A stretch of DNA of 64,000 nucleotides from Brachynemurus nebulosus. Lineage: Eukaryota; Arthropoda; Insecta; Neuroptera; Myrmeleontidae. Below the pieces are notes generated by a model. That model worked only from the letters and a program-made list of their open reading frames with translations. It was not told where the DNA came from and ran no database searches. A program made the translations under genes and the position numbers. Below, one piece after another: positions 46,490-58,319 of this stretch; the stretch's first letter is position 1; every line of letters begins with the position of its first letter. Location: contig JAPWDM010000002.1 in the NCBI GenBank assembly GCA_035578155.1, positions 40,322,811 to 40,386,810 on the forward strand. Direction: 5' to 3'.

Positions 46490-47990
46490 GTTAAAATTTA
46501 CCTAGTAGCATTTCAGCATTCTTTTTTTACTTTGATTCATGGGTTCCAATAGGGATCAACTTCATATGGCACTAATACGTAGGTATTACTTACTCTTCAT
46601 TGATGTAAACTCATTACGCACTAAGGAGATTAAAAAATACAAAAATAAAACGTTGTTCATTCAATAGATAAAATTCAACGCATGAAATGGAAGAGTTCAT
46701 TTTTTTATACCGGCGTACACAGGGATGTGATCTTCATCATAGTATTTCCGTATAAGTGTATCAACCTAAAGGCCGAGAGTAAAATAGACAGAATATCATG
46801 TTATATAAAATAATGTTCTTGAACATAATTTTTTATGGTTAATTGGTCTAATCGATTTTTTCACCTAAATGCATTTTTTTAATCGCTATACACATACACA
46901 CACGGAATTGAACTCGATATGTGTAGCTCCATAAATAATATATGTGAAAAAAATAGCTTTCCTGACGAAACGTCCGGGAAAAACGGAAATACTCGAATGT
47001 CCACTTTTCAAATTATCTTTAATCTTTTAACAATATCATGACAACAACAACACTATATAGACAATTTATATAATGAAAAATGTTACCATTTTGTTGAATA
47101 TAAAAGATATTTTAAAATTTATGTGGTATAATGTGTAATGGTCCGTAGATATTTTTGTTTTTAGGGTTCCGAAGAAAATATTTCATATATATTTCTATAG
47201 TTTCGTCAGGTTTGTTTGTCGTATTTGCAGAATTTCTACGTCTTTAGATCTATGAACATGTACATGTTAGAGATATGCATCTCAATTAACTTTAGGGAAA
47301 AAGGTTTTTATCCTTTTTTGAAGTACTTTCTCGTATTGGAAACTAGAGATGAAATTTTTTTCACAATATTGTTAAAAAGACAGGCCAGACGAGAGGGTGG
47401 AGTAGCCAGGCTTGTAGTTCCGGGGCCCAGGCTGGAAGAGGGGGCTCATAGAAATCGGTAAGGACCCATGAAAAAACAGAAACTTTTTTTTTAACTCATC
47501 ACTTATCTTTTGTGGAGAAATTTTTTAGAATGTACTTTATTCCCGACACCCGCCATTTCTCTCTACGGCCTTGTAGAAAGAGCTCTTAAACTGAGGTTCC
47601 TTTTTAACATTTTTTTTGTTTTTAGATGTTGTTTGCGAAATGCTAAGCATCGAAGTGAAGTTTTTCTCGTCTTATTCCACGTAACTATTCAGCTGTAAAT
47701 TCAAGAAATTGAACAAAATACATAGGTACCTACTAGCACTTGCTAAAATTACTCAATTAAAATTATTTTGATTTAGTTGTGCCAGTAATTACTTGAAGTA
47801 GAGAAATTGGTCTATAATAAAAGAAATTTTTTATCGGGGTATGTTTTGATATTAGAAAACATCCACCAAAAATTCAAACCCAAATCTTTTAAAGAACTGC
47901 TAGAAAATGCATAGAATTTTAGTTTTTCGTAAATAACTCCAGGGGCGGGGGCATTCTTGAAATATGTTATAATGGGCTAGAATATGCTAT
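46490..47990. other. AT-rich DNA, one GC-rich spot
   Basis: 47380-47465 is GC-richer (GTAGTTCCGGGGCCCAGGCT) and resembles a transposon end without a partner. Otherwise nothing supported. Confidence 0.4.
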
Positions 47991-47996
47991 TGTCAG

Positions 47997-48304
47997 TTTG
48001 GAAACAAACAGAAAGAAATATGTTTTTATAAGTTGGTAAGTATACAGAACTGTGACGATAATGCTCTATCGGCGAAATTTATTACTAATAAATGAATGTT
48101 TCTTCTTTATGATACTAATGTTTTGATTTCCGTTTATTTTAACAAAAATTAAGAAAATAAACGGAAATCAAAACATAAAACATTGGTACCATAAAGATGA
48201 AACATTCATTTATTAATAATAAATTTCGTTGACAGAGCACCACCATCATAGTTCTACATATTTACCAACGTACAAATATATATTTCTCTTTGTTTGTTTC
48301 CAAA
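47997..48304. mobile_element. Fold-back element, 308 bp, ~140-bp arms
   Basis: Arms read inward TTTGGAAACAAACA, GAAATAT, GTTGGTAA, GAAATTTATTA, TAATAAATGAATGTTTC, CTTTATG and TTTTGATTTCCGTTTATTTT. The centre is only ~15 bp. A single-stranded copy would form a near-complete hairpin. Confidence 0.9.
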
Positions 48305-48309
48305 TTAAT

Positions 48310-49625
48310 AAGATGATAAGACATCATAATACATTTTAGGAATAACCCTCCTCTAGAAATGATGTCATGTACTCTATCTCGTGTGGAAAATAAAGTGGAG
48401 GTTTCTTTAATATTTTTTCATTTTTAAACATCGTTTATGACGAACTGAACTACGGAATACTGGGAATCAAATTATCATTTAGATTTAACTGACCCTCTTA
48501 GTAACGCTAGTGCAAATAACAGTATGTATTGAATAAGCTATTTAAATATCTATTTTTATAATAGACTATAAAAAATGTACTTAAATGTTCTACATTTTAT
48601 CCTGAACGCGGTAAAAACTTGAAATCTTGTCTTAGCCACTGAGAAATCTTGTCTTAGCGTACTTGGTGAATTTTTATTTGTATTAATAATAATACTAATA
48701 AAAAAGGAATCGTCTTAAAACTTTTTGGGAAATTTTCAAAAATAGTCTCTTGTTTAAAAATAGTTTTAATAAATCGACAATTCGAAAGAGAATGTCGTTT
48801 CTCTTGGATCATCTATAGATACGAATGATTGCATTTGATAAATAAAGTAGGATACATTTTTTTGTATAGTGTAGCAAAAGCAATAAGACAAATGCGATAT
48901 ATGGTGAAAACATTTTTCAAAAGTTAGTTTCGATGTAAACTTTTTATCTTTTTAAATGGATATAACATATCTTTTCAAGTTTTTTTCCACTTTTTTGCTT
49001 TTTTGTTGCTTCACTCTTTTTGTTTCGGTATTAATTTTGATATTAGAATAGTGACAAAGAAAATTGTGATATAAACATGTATAATACATATATGTCTTTT
49101 TTGATATAGGTGATTAAAAATTTGGTGTATACAACATTTCCATCATATAGAATATTATATACCAAGGGGCTAAAATGTGACTTTTGATTTGTTGCTCGAA
49201 CGCCTAAGGGCAACAACTATTTCATAATGTATATACTATTTTCTACAATAACAAACAAAGTAAATTTATTAAATATTTAAAAAAAAAATTTAAATATTAT
49301 TTAAATGATAGGTATGGTATATGACATCAAGGGTACTGTGGGCAAATTAAACAAATTGGACAGTTTGATATAGGATGAATTTTTTGAGAGTTTCCATTTT
49401 CATTCCGGCCAAGCCATTGATCTAATCAATAAATTTTTCAAATAAAAGTTGTAGGTACGAGGGGGGAGGTGTACATTTTTAAATGGCTCTGTATATTTTT
49501 CGGTAAAACATAAATGAAAAATAAATATTTTGTCTAATTGTATAAGTTTATTATTTGAATTTATCTTCAATTTATCAGCTTTGCGGTAAAAATACACGTG
49601 TGTATTTGAGGCTCCTTCAATCAGC
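48310..49625. other. AT-rich DNA, nothing recognised
   Basis: Only a diverged partner of 26428-26465 near 49162-49190 was noted. Confidence 0.45.
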
Positions 49626-49632
49626 AGCGTTT

Positions 49633-50249
<617 letters not shown>

Positions 50250-50619
50250 ATCGATATTTATTCACTAACACTAAACAACTGACAGGTGAAGATCCAGTGC
50301 TTGACTTCAATTCACCCGTCACAATGACTACTTCACCAAACTCCTTCGAGTGAAGAATGTAAACAATAATCTCAGAATTGCCAAAAATATTTTTTTTTGC
50401 CTACGTAAAATTTTATGTGTTCAATCATACGATGCAAAAATCTATAGAATCATAAAGACACGTAGACAGTTTTCACATTAAATTTATTTAATATTCAATT
50501 AGTTGATAGTAAACACGATTACATACCTAAATTCTTTATTATTTTACAATGTATTAAAAAGCGGTGATAGTTGGTTAAATCAGAAACATAACATTTCTGG
50601 GTTTGTAGAAATACACATG

Positions 50620-51130
50620 GATAAAATATCTGTGTACATTGAACTTTTTTGACGAAATATCTATCGATGAATTGAGAGGACTTTTGGTGGACGAGACTGA
50701 TTTTTTCTTACAAGGAAAGGTTCCCAGGTGTCCGCCTCCGATTTCAATGCCGTTGAAATATGTTATTCTACGTCGAAATCTAAGAGACACGTATTTTGTT
50801 TTATCGGCGGGAAAACGGTTTGAAGGTGTGAAATCGCCCTTCAAAAATTGGGGTAAAAATTACTTTTTAAAATATCTCGAAAACAGTAAGAGATAGAGCA
50901 AAAGTTTAAATTGACGATATTGCTCTTTTTTAAAGAGCTATCTATTGATATGCAATTTGTTCAATTTACATCAACAGGGGTGGTTGGGGGTTAAAATTTA
51001 GAGGTTAACTTTGCGAAAAGAGGGTAAAAAATCCAATACATTAAAATTTTGTTTACAGATTTCAAATCTACGTCAAAAAATCTAATTGACCTGTTTTCGC
51101 TCAATGTCCTAATATTAAGTCTAGGGGTAG
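50620..51130. other. Possible dispersed repeat with an 85-codon frame
   Basis: The plus-strand frame 50639-50896 (FFDEISIDELRGLLVDETDF and on) is GC-richer than its flanks, and the opposite strand is open too. The following text has GGGGTGGTTGGGGGTTAAAA and similar G-rich words typical of arthropod repeats. No domain recognised; I do not call it a gene. Confidence 0.3.
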
Positions 51131-51134
51131 TTAA

Positions 51135-52315
51135 CTAGAGGGTGACTGTGTCGAATAGTCGTACTACTTGGAAGTTCTTCTTGATGGAAAATAGTTTAAG
51201 ACAATTAGAATAACACCTGGGACACCTGGGAACCTTTCATTGTTAGAAGTTGTTTGTTAAGACTTGTTGTTTGTTAAAACTAGAGAAATTTTATGGAAAT
51301 TCACTTTTCGTTTAAAAATTTCGTAAACATGGATTTTACCGCACAAAGAAACCATCACTAATTTTCTAAATTCATTTTATCAGTTTCTGAGTATTAATCA
51401 CTAAGAAAACCATAAAATTGAATCAAAAATTTGAAAACCGAAATTTTCGAATCCCAATAGGATCAATGCTTGTTTATGATAATATTGAATATAAACTAAT
51501 ATTTAATATTTCATTTGGACAATGGTTATAAATAAATAAATAAATAAATGGCGAAAATTTTTTTCATTCGTTGAGTCCAGAAAAAAGTCATTATTCAAAG
51601 ACCCCCAATAAATCTCCTTTATATTACACTAAAGTTTTACAGAAAAATGTGTTTAGCAATTTTTTTCCTTTTCAGTGTGTTTCATCCCATGTACTGATAC
51701 GAATAATTTTACTTCTAAGACACTTAAACAAAAGAAAATCATGCAATAGCTACTGTAAAAATCTTGCTACAAAAATGCGTAATTTCTGAAATGCTTAAAA
51801 TCAGTAAAAAAATTTTTTTAAAAATCTATTGTAATATTCCTCTTTTTTTCCTAAATTGTGTCCTTATTATTGATATTTCAGGGAAAAATGGTTACACGAT
51901 TAAATTCTCACGACAAAATACCCACGACTTGTGGTTATTTTTTTCATGAATATGACGACTTGTGGTTACTTTTGTAGTCGGTATTTTTTCGTGAATATTC
52001 GCTCCAGTGACCAAAAAAAATAATGTATTTTACCCAATTTTTGTACATATATTTACCTATTGCTTTTGTTTAATAGCACATTTATACAAGAAAAACATGG
52101 ATTTATGGCGTCAACATAAAACAAAAACATCGTACAATTGTATCTGAACTCCTAAATTACTCTTTTTATTAGTGCAAATTTTCCAAAAATGCTCCTCACC
52201 AAGTTCGATCACATTTCGTATCGTTCGATCATATCAGTATAAAGAATCTACAATATTAAGGTCCACTTTTCAAAAATACATAAGTTTGGGTAAAAGGGTG
52301 GGTAATATATTATAT
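51135..52315. other. AT-rich DNA, nothing recognised
   Basis: Only a short AAAT run (51530-51549) and a local ACGACTTGTGGTTA duplication (51912 and 51954) noted. Confidence 0.45.
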
Positions 52316-52329
52316 CTACAAGTTATATA

Positions 52330-52430
52330 ATCGGGTGAATCGAGCTTAGGCACAGACCAGTGATTAGATCAACTACGTATGGATGGTGAGATGCCGGGTT
52401 CTAATGTATATGCCGGTATATGCTTTCTCT
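52330..52430 (+). repeat. tRNA-derived SINE head
   Basis: GACCAGTGATTAGATCAACT resembles a pol III A box region (CAGTGGTTAGA). About 35 bp on, GCCGGGTTCTAATG fits a degraded B box (GGTTCAANNC). Homologous to the inverted copy at 52785-52875. It is a diverged SINE, not a functional tRNA gene. Confidence 0.6.
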
Positions 52431-52551
52431 TCTTTTTCTTTTTTCGCCTAATTAATAAATTTAAATATTATTTTTTTTAAAACAAACACATAAGTCAGTT
52501 ACATACATTAGCACTTTTATTTTATTAATTCATGCTAAAATAAAAGTACCA

Positions 52552-52553
<2 letters not shown>

Positions 52554-52628
<75 letters not shown>
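52554..52628. repeat. (TA)n microsatellite between inverted SINE copies
   Basis: About 75 bp of alternating TA, preceded by a small inverted repeat (ACTTTTATTTTA ... TAAAATAAAAGT). Confidence 0.97.
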
Positions 52629-52631
<3 letters not shown>

Positions 52632-52784
52632 GAGTTGTGTTCGTGTAGTTTACTCATATCAAAAAAATAAAACTTTTGGAACAAATTTACATTTTATCAA
52701 TTTTGTAACAAGTAATACTTCGTAACAAATTTTTGTCATACAATTAATAAATTAACAAATTTTATTAAAAAAAAAAAAGTTACC

Positions 52785-52875
52785 ATAATTATACCGGGCT
52801 TGAACCTCGTATCCAACTACCTGTAAGTAGTCACTCTAACCGCTGATCTGTGCACAAGCTCAGTTCACTTAACTA
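52785..52875 (-). repeat. tRNA-derived SINE head, inverted copy
   Basis: On the minus strand: GAGCTTGTGCACAGATCAGC, GGTTAGAGTGACTACTTACA, then GAGGTTCAAGCCCGGTAT, an excellent B box followed by a T-rich run. Aligns with 52330-52430 along its length. Better preserved than its partner. Confidence 0.7.
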
Positions 52876-53190
52876 ATTAACAGTATACATTATGTTGCCT
52901 ACATTTTTGTTTAAATTTTAAATAAAAGTATAATGTGTGTTTTTAAGGGAAGGGCTTTAATACTGTAAATTCTATACTTTATATACTGAGGTACAGACAT
53001 TGTTAGCATAAAATAATATTTTCCTTTAGTAATAGGAATTTTAGGTGGATTATGATAATTTTTGTGTGGGGATAGGAGTATTTACCACCAATTTATAAAA
53101 ACAAATTATAAATTAAAAAATTGTTATTTGTTTGACGTTTCGGAAAAATATACATGTCAAAAAAGTACTTATCTATACATAATTAAAAAC

Positions 53191-54688
53191 GCCGTGAGCA
53201 GCGGGGCCCCATCACGGTAGTCGAATTTTCCCCTTCATCTTCGGTATTGAATGTCTACAAGCGAAATGTGATTGAAAGTCTACAACCGAATTGTCATTTT
53301 GTTGGTTTCAAAACTGGTGATGAGTGTTCGGCTGATCGAGGCTTTAAAAAAAGGTTTTAAGTATTTAAGGGCTGTATCTCAGTAAATTTCAATTTTGTGC
53401 CGAAAACAGGTAGCAGAAAAAAAGCCAACACAATTCGTACGAGGACATTCCTGCCCATGTTTATCCGCTAATTGCCTTTATGTTTTAGTTTTAAATATTA
53501 AAAAAGGACCTTCAATAGTAAACTGGAAGGCCTTTATAAAGATATTTTTTCTTTCCAAAAAAATCCAAAATTTCTATTTTATAAATACTAAAAATCCAAA
53601 ATTCCTAATTTATAAATAAACAGTGACTTTAATAACATTTTTAAATTACTTAATATGTATGTATTTCATTTGTCATAAAAGTAAGTTCACTTTTTTTTTA
53701 AATTTTTTAAAATTACTATTCGCCTACTTGTATTTAGAATAAACATAATGCTTTTAAAACACATTTAACAATAGCATTCAATTCCGATGTAAAAATGGGA
53801 GAAGTGGGGGGAAAAGTGATGCGGACTCCCTACAAGGTACTAGCTGGATACTAACTGAATACACGTACAAAATTTCAGCCCTCTAGGTTTCCTTATGGAG
53901 TCTCTAGACGTGTTAGAAAACAAGCAAAAAAATTAAGGAAATATTGGCGTAAAAATCGTGGGGGTAAGGGTTAAAAGTTGAAACCTCCAAAAGACAGTGT
54001 CTGGCTATTAGCTTAACCTGTACACCAAATTTCAGCCCTCTAGGTTTATTTGGGGAGATTTTGACCCGAACGAAACTGTTAAAAAACAAGAAAAATCATG
54101 TTCTTTTGGGTATAAAAATGGTGGGGGTAGGGGTTAAAAGTCGAGACCCCCAAAAGGCACCCCCTTGATACTAACTCAATCCGAATACAAAATTTCAGCC
54201 CTCTAGGTTTATTCAGGTGACCTGTGCGAGTGGTACAAACTTCGAAAACGTCGAAAATGCATGAAATTGTAGCTTAAAAATGAGGGGGGTGGGGGTAAAA
54301 TATTAAAACCTCCAAAAAGCACAACCTAGGTACGAACTTTATCAACACACCAAATTTCAACCCTCTACGTTAATTCTGGGGGGCTGGGGGCCTGTTAGAT
54401 CCAGCGAAAATCGTTTTTCCCCCCTCTACTCCCACCATATCATCCTAGGAAGCTGAATTTTGGATATGTTGTAGATAATTGACCGAAACATTATTTAAAA
54501 CCGGTTTGGAAAAGTTTTATTGCTTTTCCGCCCCCCACCACCCCCTTAAAGGTCGGGTCAGAAAAAAAATTTGCCCAAAATTTGACCCCACTTTGATAGT
54601 ATGAGGTGCCTCGAAAATGAGCCCCATTTACCAAATTTCATCTCTTAACTTCCATAGGGGGGCCCTACACAAATTAAAAGGTGGCGGG

Positions 54689-54745
<57 letters not shown>

Positions 54746-54870
54746 CATTTTTTTTTTCTACATATTCGTGTTCTACGGGTCCGAAAACGGATAGCGCCCC
54801 TACTCTCGCCTCTCGCAGCTCTTATCGTATAGACTGTATAAGTCTAATTTTTCGGAGAAAATTCGACTAA
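53191..54870. mobile_element. Element B, copy 2, inverted relative to copy 1
   Basis: About 1680 bp, the reverse complement of 14231-15890 with very few substitutions; the main length difference is a longer (TA)n (54692-54741). It has the same four-unit AGAGGGCTGAAATTT array in reverse. Flanks (AATTAAAAAC and AAATATTATT) share no clear duplication, so its insertion site is less tidy than that of copy 1. The matching frames at 15462-15686 and 53395-53619, identical in translation, reflect recent copying and not a proven protein. Confidence 0.85.
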
Positions 54871-54879
54871 AAATATTAT

Positions 54880-55790
54880 TGTAGAAAATAGTTAAACATA
54901 TTATAACAATTAAAAAAACTAATTTTTGAAAAAAGTCGAAATAGATAAAAATTTGATTACATTATTTATAAATAAATTATATTGTTAAAAAATTCGTTTG
55001 AAAAAAAAAACTTATGGTAATGAGTCTTCGTTCTTACTTATTACTTTTTATTTATAATTTCATATTTTTTTTTTATGCAGTTGCGCACATGCTCCGATAA
55101 GCTGTCAAATTTGACGTTTCTGAAAAGTTGGATTTGTTTGTGTTTGTATATATCCATAATGTTTCCGTAATTATTCATTTAACCGTGTCTTTTTTTCTGT
55201 TTGCAAAATTTTCGTATTTTCAAAGTCAAATAAGTGATCTTCAGCATTTTCCAGTACACACTATATAAAGAGTTGTTATTCTACTTAAAGATAACATAGA
55301 CTAAAATCGAACAATTTTTCAATAAAATTGATATTGCGCATCATATTTCTCAAGGTACAGATATTTATGTCAAAAACGGTATCGAAACGCACAATATTAC
55401 CCAATTCTTCTAACCACCATAAATATATTTCGTAACGCGTGCTACTATTATTTCAAGGAAAATGGATTTTTCATGTGTTAAATATTATTCAGTATGCGTT
55501 TAATACATTTCCCCACCGACAACCAAGGAAGAAAACGACATTTTTATATTTTGTTCTTTGCTTCTACCTACTTACATAATAAAGAAGATTTTTTTTATTC
55601 TCGGTGAAATGTATTTTTTTATGTTTATATACCTTATATACAAGGTACGTATATGTATAAAATCATATCATATTTTAAGATGCGACTATTACTATTAGAC
55701 AGAGTTAACGTTTGAGATTTTGACATATATTTTCAAAATTGTTATAGGTATAATATTTGTGAGCAACGAATACACATGCAACACCGAAGT
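54880..55790. other. AT-rich DNA, nothing recognised
   Basis: No supported feature. Confidence 0.5.
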
Positions 55791-55845
55791 TACAAGTGTT
55801 AACGACAGGAGTACTTAGCCTTTTTGAGCGATTAAATTGTATATT

Positions 55846-57160
55846 AACGGTAGCGGTGAAAATCCCTCAGAAAGGCCGGGGTTCGAACTCCAGATCGCTA
55901 CGGTTGAGTTTCGGGAATTTAAGGGTGTACACTGTACACTGTTCACTCAATAAAATAATAGTGTTTTCACTTAACAATTTTATTAACAAAAGAAGCAAAT
56001 AAATAATGGTTATACAACAAATAGGAACATGAATAAATGTTATAAAAAAGAAAATGGGAATCGCTTCTCCAAAAAGAGATATACATACACAAGGTGTTTC
56101 AGAATTATATATCGTAATTACTAGAGCTTATAGTACGTTCAGAAATAATGATATACCTTTTCATCTTTACTTTTTTTCAAAACTCAATAATCAGGGAGAT
56201 AAATTAGAGAGGTAAAATGTAGAGGGATAAAACGAACCTGACTTCTTTTTTTTTTTAAATTTTTAGGCTCTTTTTAATAATGAATTCATATTTTAGGGGT
56301 GCGTATGAACATCAGGATAATTAAATTTATGGTACCAATTATTCGATCATTTATGATTAGGGGATAATTTGGAAATATCTACCTTATACTTCTACCTCTA
56401 CTTCTACCTTCCACCTTAAATTACTCGAAAACGATATTATTTATAGAAATGTAACAAGTATACCTTTTTTACGTGGAATTGTCTGAAGAACCATATTGTT
56501 AAAAAATTTGTTTAAACAACTATAAATTAAAATAAAAAAGAAAAGACGTGATAACTCACACCTACAATCCAAAACCACCGCTTGATGATAAGTGATAGAA
56601 TAAATGTTAATATAAATTTAATCATCCTAGTGCAAAATACGTACCCCTAAAATATCAGTCCGTTATTCAAAAGTGTTTGGAAAATATTTAGGAAAAATGG
56701 TTTTCGTTTCACCCTTTTACAAGGATGTATTTCCCTTATTATTGAGTTTTGGAAAAAAATATAAATTAATAGGTACCATTATTTTTGAAAGTACTATCAG
56801 CTGTAGCAATTACGGTACATAATTCTGGACCACCCTGTATAAACAAAAGATAGAATTATATAAAAACGATAGAATTAGGACTCACCTGGACACAAGGTTT
56901 CCCTTTGCTTACTCACAAGCTTTTACTATTGGCCACTAAAGAAAATTTCCCAACTCCGACCATTAGTACATTAGACAACCCTTAGCAACCCATTTCCTGC
57001 TGGTAGTTACTAGCCACCTTCAGCTAGCAACTAGCTACCAACTCCCATGCTGTTCTCTACTCCATACTGTTCTATTGTCCTTGACTTGACTTGACTCCCA
57101 CTTTGAGTTCTCCCCGACTTCTGTTTTCGATTATCACTCTTTACGATTTTTTTGACCCAC
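55846..57160 (-). mobile_element. Possible solo LTR or leader of an LTR retrotransposon, split by a MITE
   Basis: Tentative. On the minus strand there is, in order, unusual GC-balanced text (57160-56880), a TATATAATTC word, an AATAAA followed by a short T-rich stretch, and then TCTGGAGTTCGAACCCCGGC (about 55900-55880), which could be a primer-binding site complementary to a tRNA T-arm end. The plus strand of the same spot has GTAGCG...GGGGTTCGAACTCC...CGCTAC, a truncated tRNA-like fold. Either an LTR with its binding site or a tRNA-derived SINE would explain it. The MITE at 56090-56837 interrupts the segment. Confidence 0.25.
56090..56837. mobile_element. Mariner-type fold-back MITE, copy 2
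   Basis: 748 bp. Right end CAGGGTGGTCCAGAATTATG (read inward) is as in copy 1. The left end CAAGGTGTTTCAGAATTATA is more diverged. Arms share AAAACTCAATAATCAGGGAG-type text. TA flanks on both sides. Its arms match those of 21634-22347. Confidence 0.8.
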
Positions 57161-57425
57161 ATAATTACGCCATTTTTACCAGAGTCATCAGAAAGTCTGG
57201 ATTAGTAAATTGTCGATATATTTTTTGGTTGTTTGTTTTGGTTTACTGGCCTCGTTAACAAATTGTGTCTAAACAAATGGTTACCGATTGCAACAAAGTT
57301 TTAAAGTGACATTATCTATTAATTTTACTGTATTAAATTTATGAATTTTTCTGTTTTAAATTATCTTGTCAGGATATTAGAAACTGAAAGAGAGCTTAAA
57401 ATAAACAGCAAGGCAAAACTTAGAT

Positions 57426-57870
57426 AGTAAGATCATAGTGATTAGTGGATATTAAGGTCATACTGATTGTGGACTACTGGGTAGCAAGGTCACAGTGATT
57501 ATGGGTCACTGAATAGGAAGGTCATAGTGATTGTGGACTACTTGGTAGCAAGGTCACAGTGATTATGGGTCACCGAATAGTAAGGTCATAGTGATTGTGG
57601 ACTACTTGGTAGCAAGGTCACAGTGATTATGGGTCACTGAATAGTAAGGTCATAGGGATTGTGGACTACTGGGTAGTAAGGTCACAGTGATTATGGGTCA
57701 CTGTGTAGCAAGGTCATAGTGATTGTGGACTACTGGGTAGTAAGGTCATAGTGATTATGGGTCACTGAATAGTAAGGTCATAGTGATTGTGGACTACTGA
57801 GTAGTAAGATTAGAGTGATTATGGACGACTAGGTAGTAAGGTCACAATGATTATGGACTACTGAGTAGTA
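57426..57870. repeat. Minisatellite, 31-bp monomers in 62-bp dimers
   Basis: About 14 monomers alternate between AAGGTCATAGTGATTGTGGA-CTACTGGGTAG and AAGGTCACAGTGATTATGGG-TCACTGAATAG types, so the higher-order unit is ~62 bp. The first and last units are more diverged, as is usual for array edges. Most monomers begin with AAGGTCA. Confidence 0.97.
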
Positions 57871-57899
57871 TAGTGATTTGCAACAACTAAAGTCGCAAA

Positions 57900-58316
57900 A
57901 AAAATTTTAATTTTTTGTAACGTTTAAACGGAATGATGGTTTTCCATTGCGTTTTTTTTTTAAATTATTCATAAATATTCATATATAAATCTCTTATCAT
58001 GTAGTATTTCAAATTCCTCCCTTTCAGAATGCACGGGAATGGAACAAAAATTACTTTCAGCACCATCTCTAATTGAGTTGCTTAGCGAGCGTAATCAATC
58101 ACTATAAATAACATTTCGTAGAGAATTTCCGAATATCTGACTTAAAAGTAATTTAACCTATAATTAAGATATTTTTCACAGATGAAATCGTGGGCCACAG
58201 CTATAAAATATGTACAACAATTGTAAAATATAATGTGTGTATGTAGAAAATTGTATAAAACGCTAAAATAAAAACAAAATGGACAACTGAGCGAAGCCAG
58301 GATGAGCTGCTAGTAT
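57900..58316 (+). mobile_element. Possible Helitron-like 3' end
   Basis: The segment ends CTGAGCGAAGCCAGGATGAG then CTGCTAG followed by T. In many insect genomes a GAGCGAAGC...CTAGT ending marks Helitron-type elements, which end CTRR and insert before T. I see no strong terminal hairpin and no 5' end, so this is tentative. Confidence 0.3.
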
Positions 58317-58319
58317 TAT

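Noticed and set aside
55846..55910. A functional tRNA gene
   Set aside because: A T-arm-like B box and short acceptor pairing are present, but the length and missing arms rule out an intact tRNA.
57426..57870. Regularly spaced repeats that could be mistaken for a CRISPR array
   Set aside because: Monomers are contiguous with no unique spacers, the unit is a two-type dimer, and the genome is eukaryotic.
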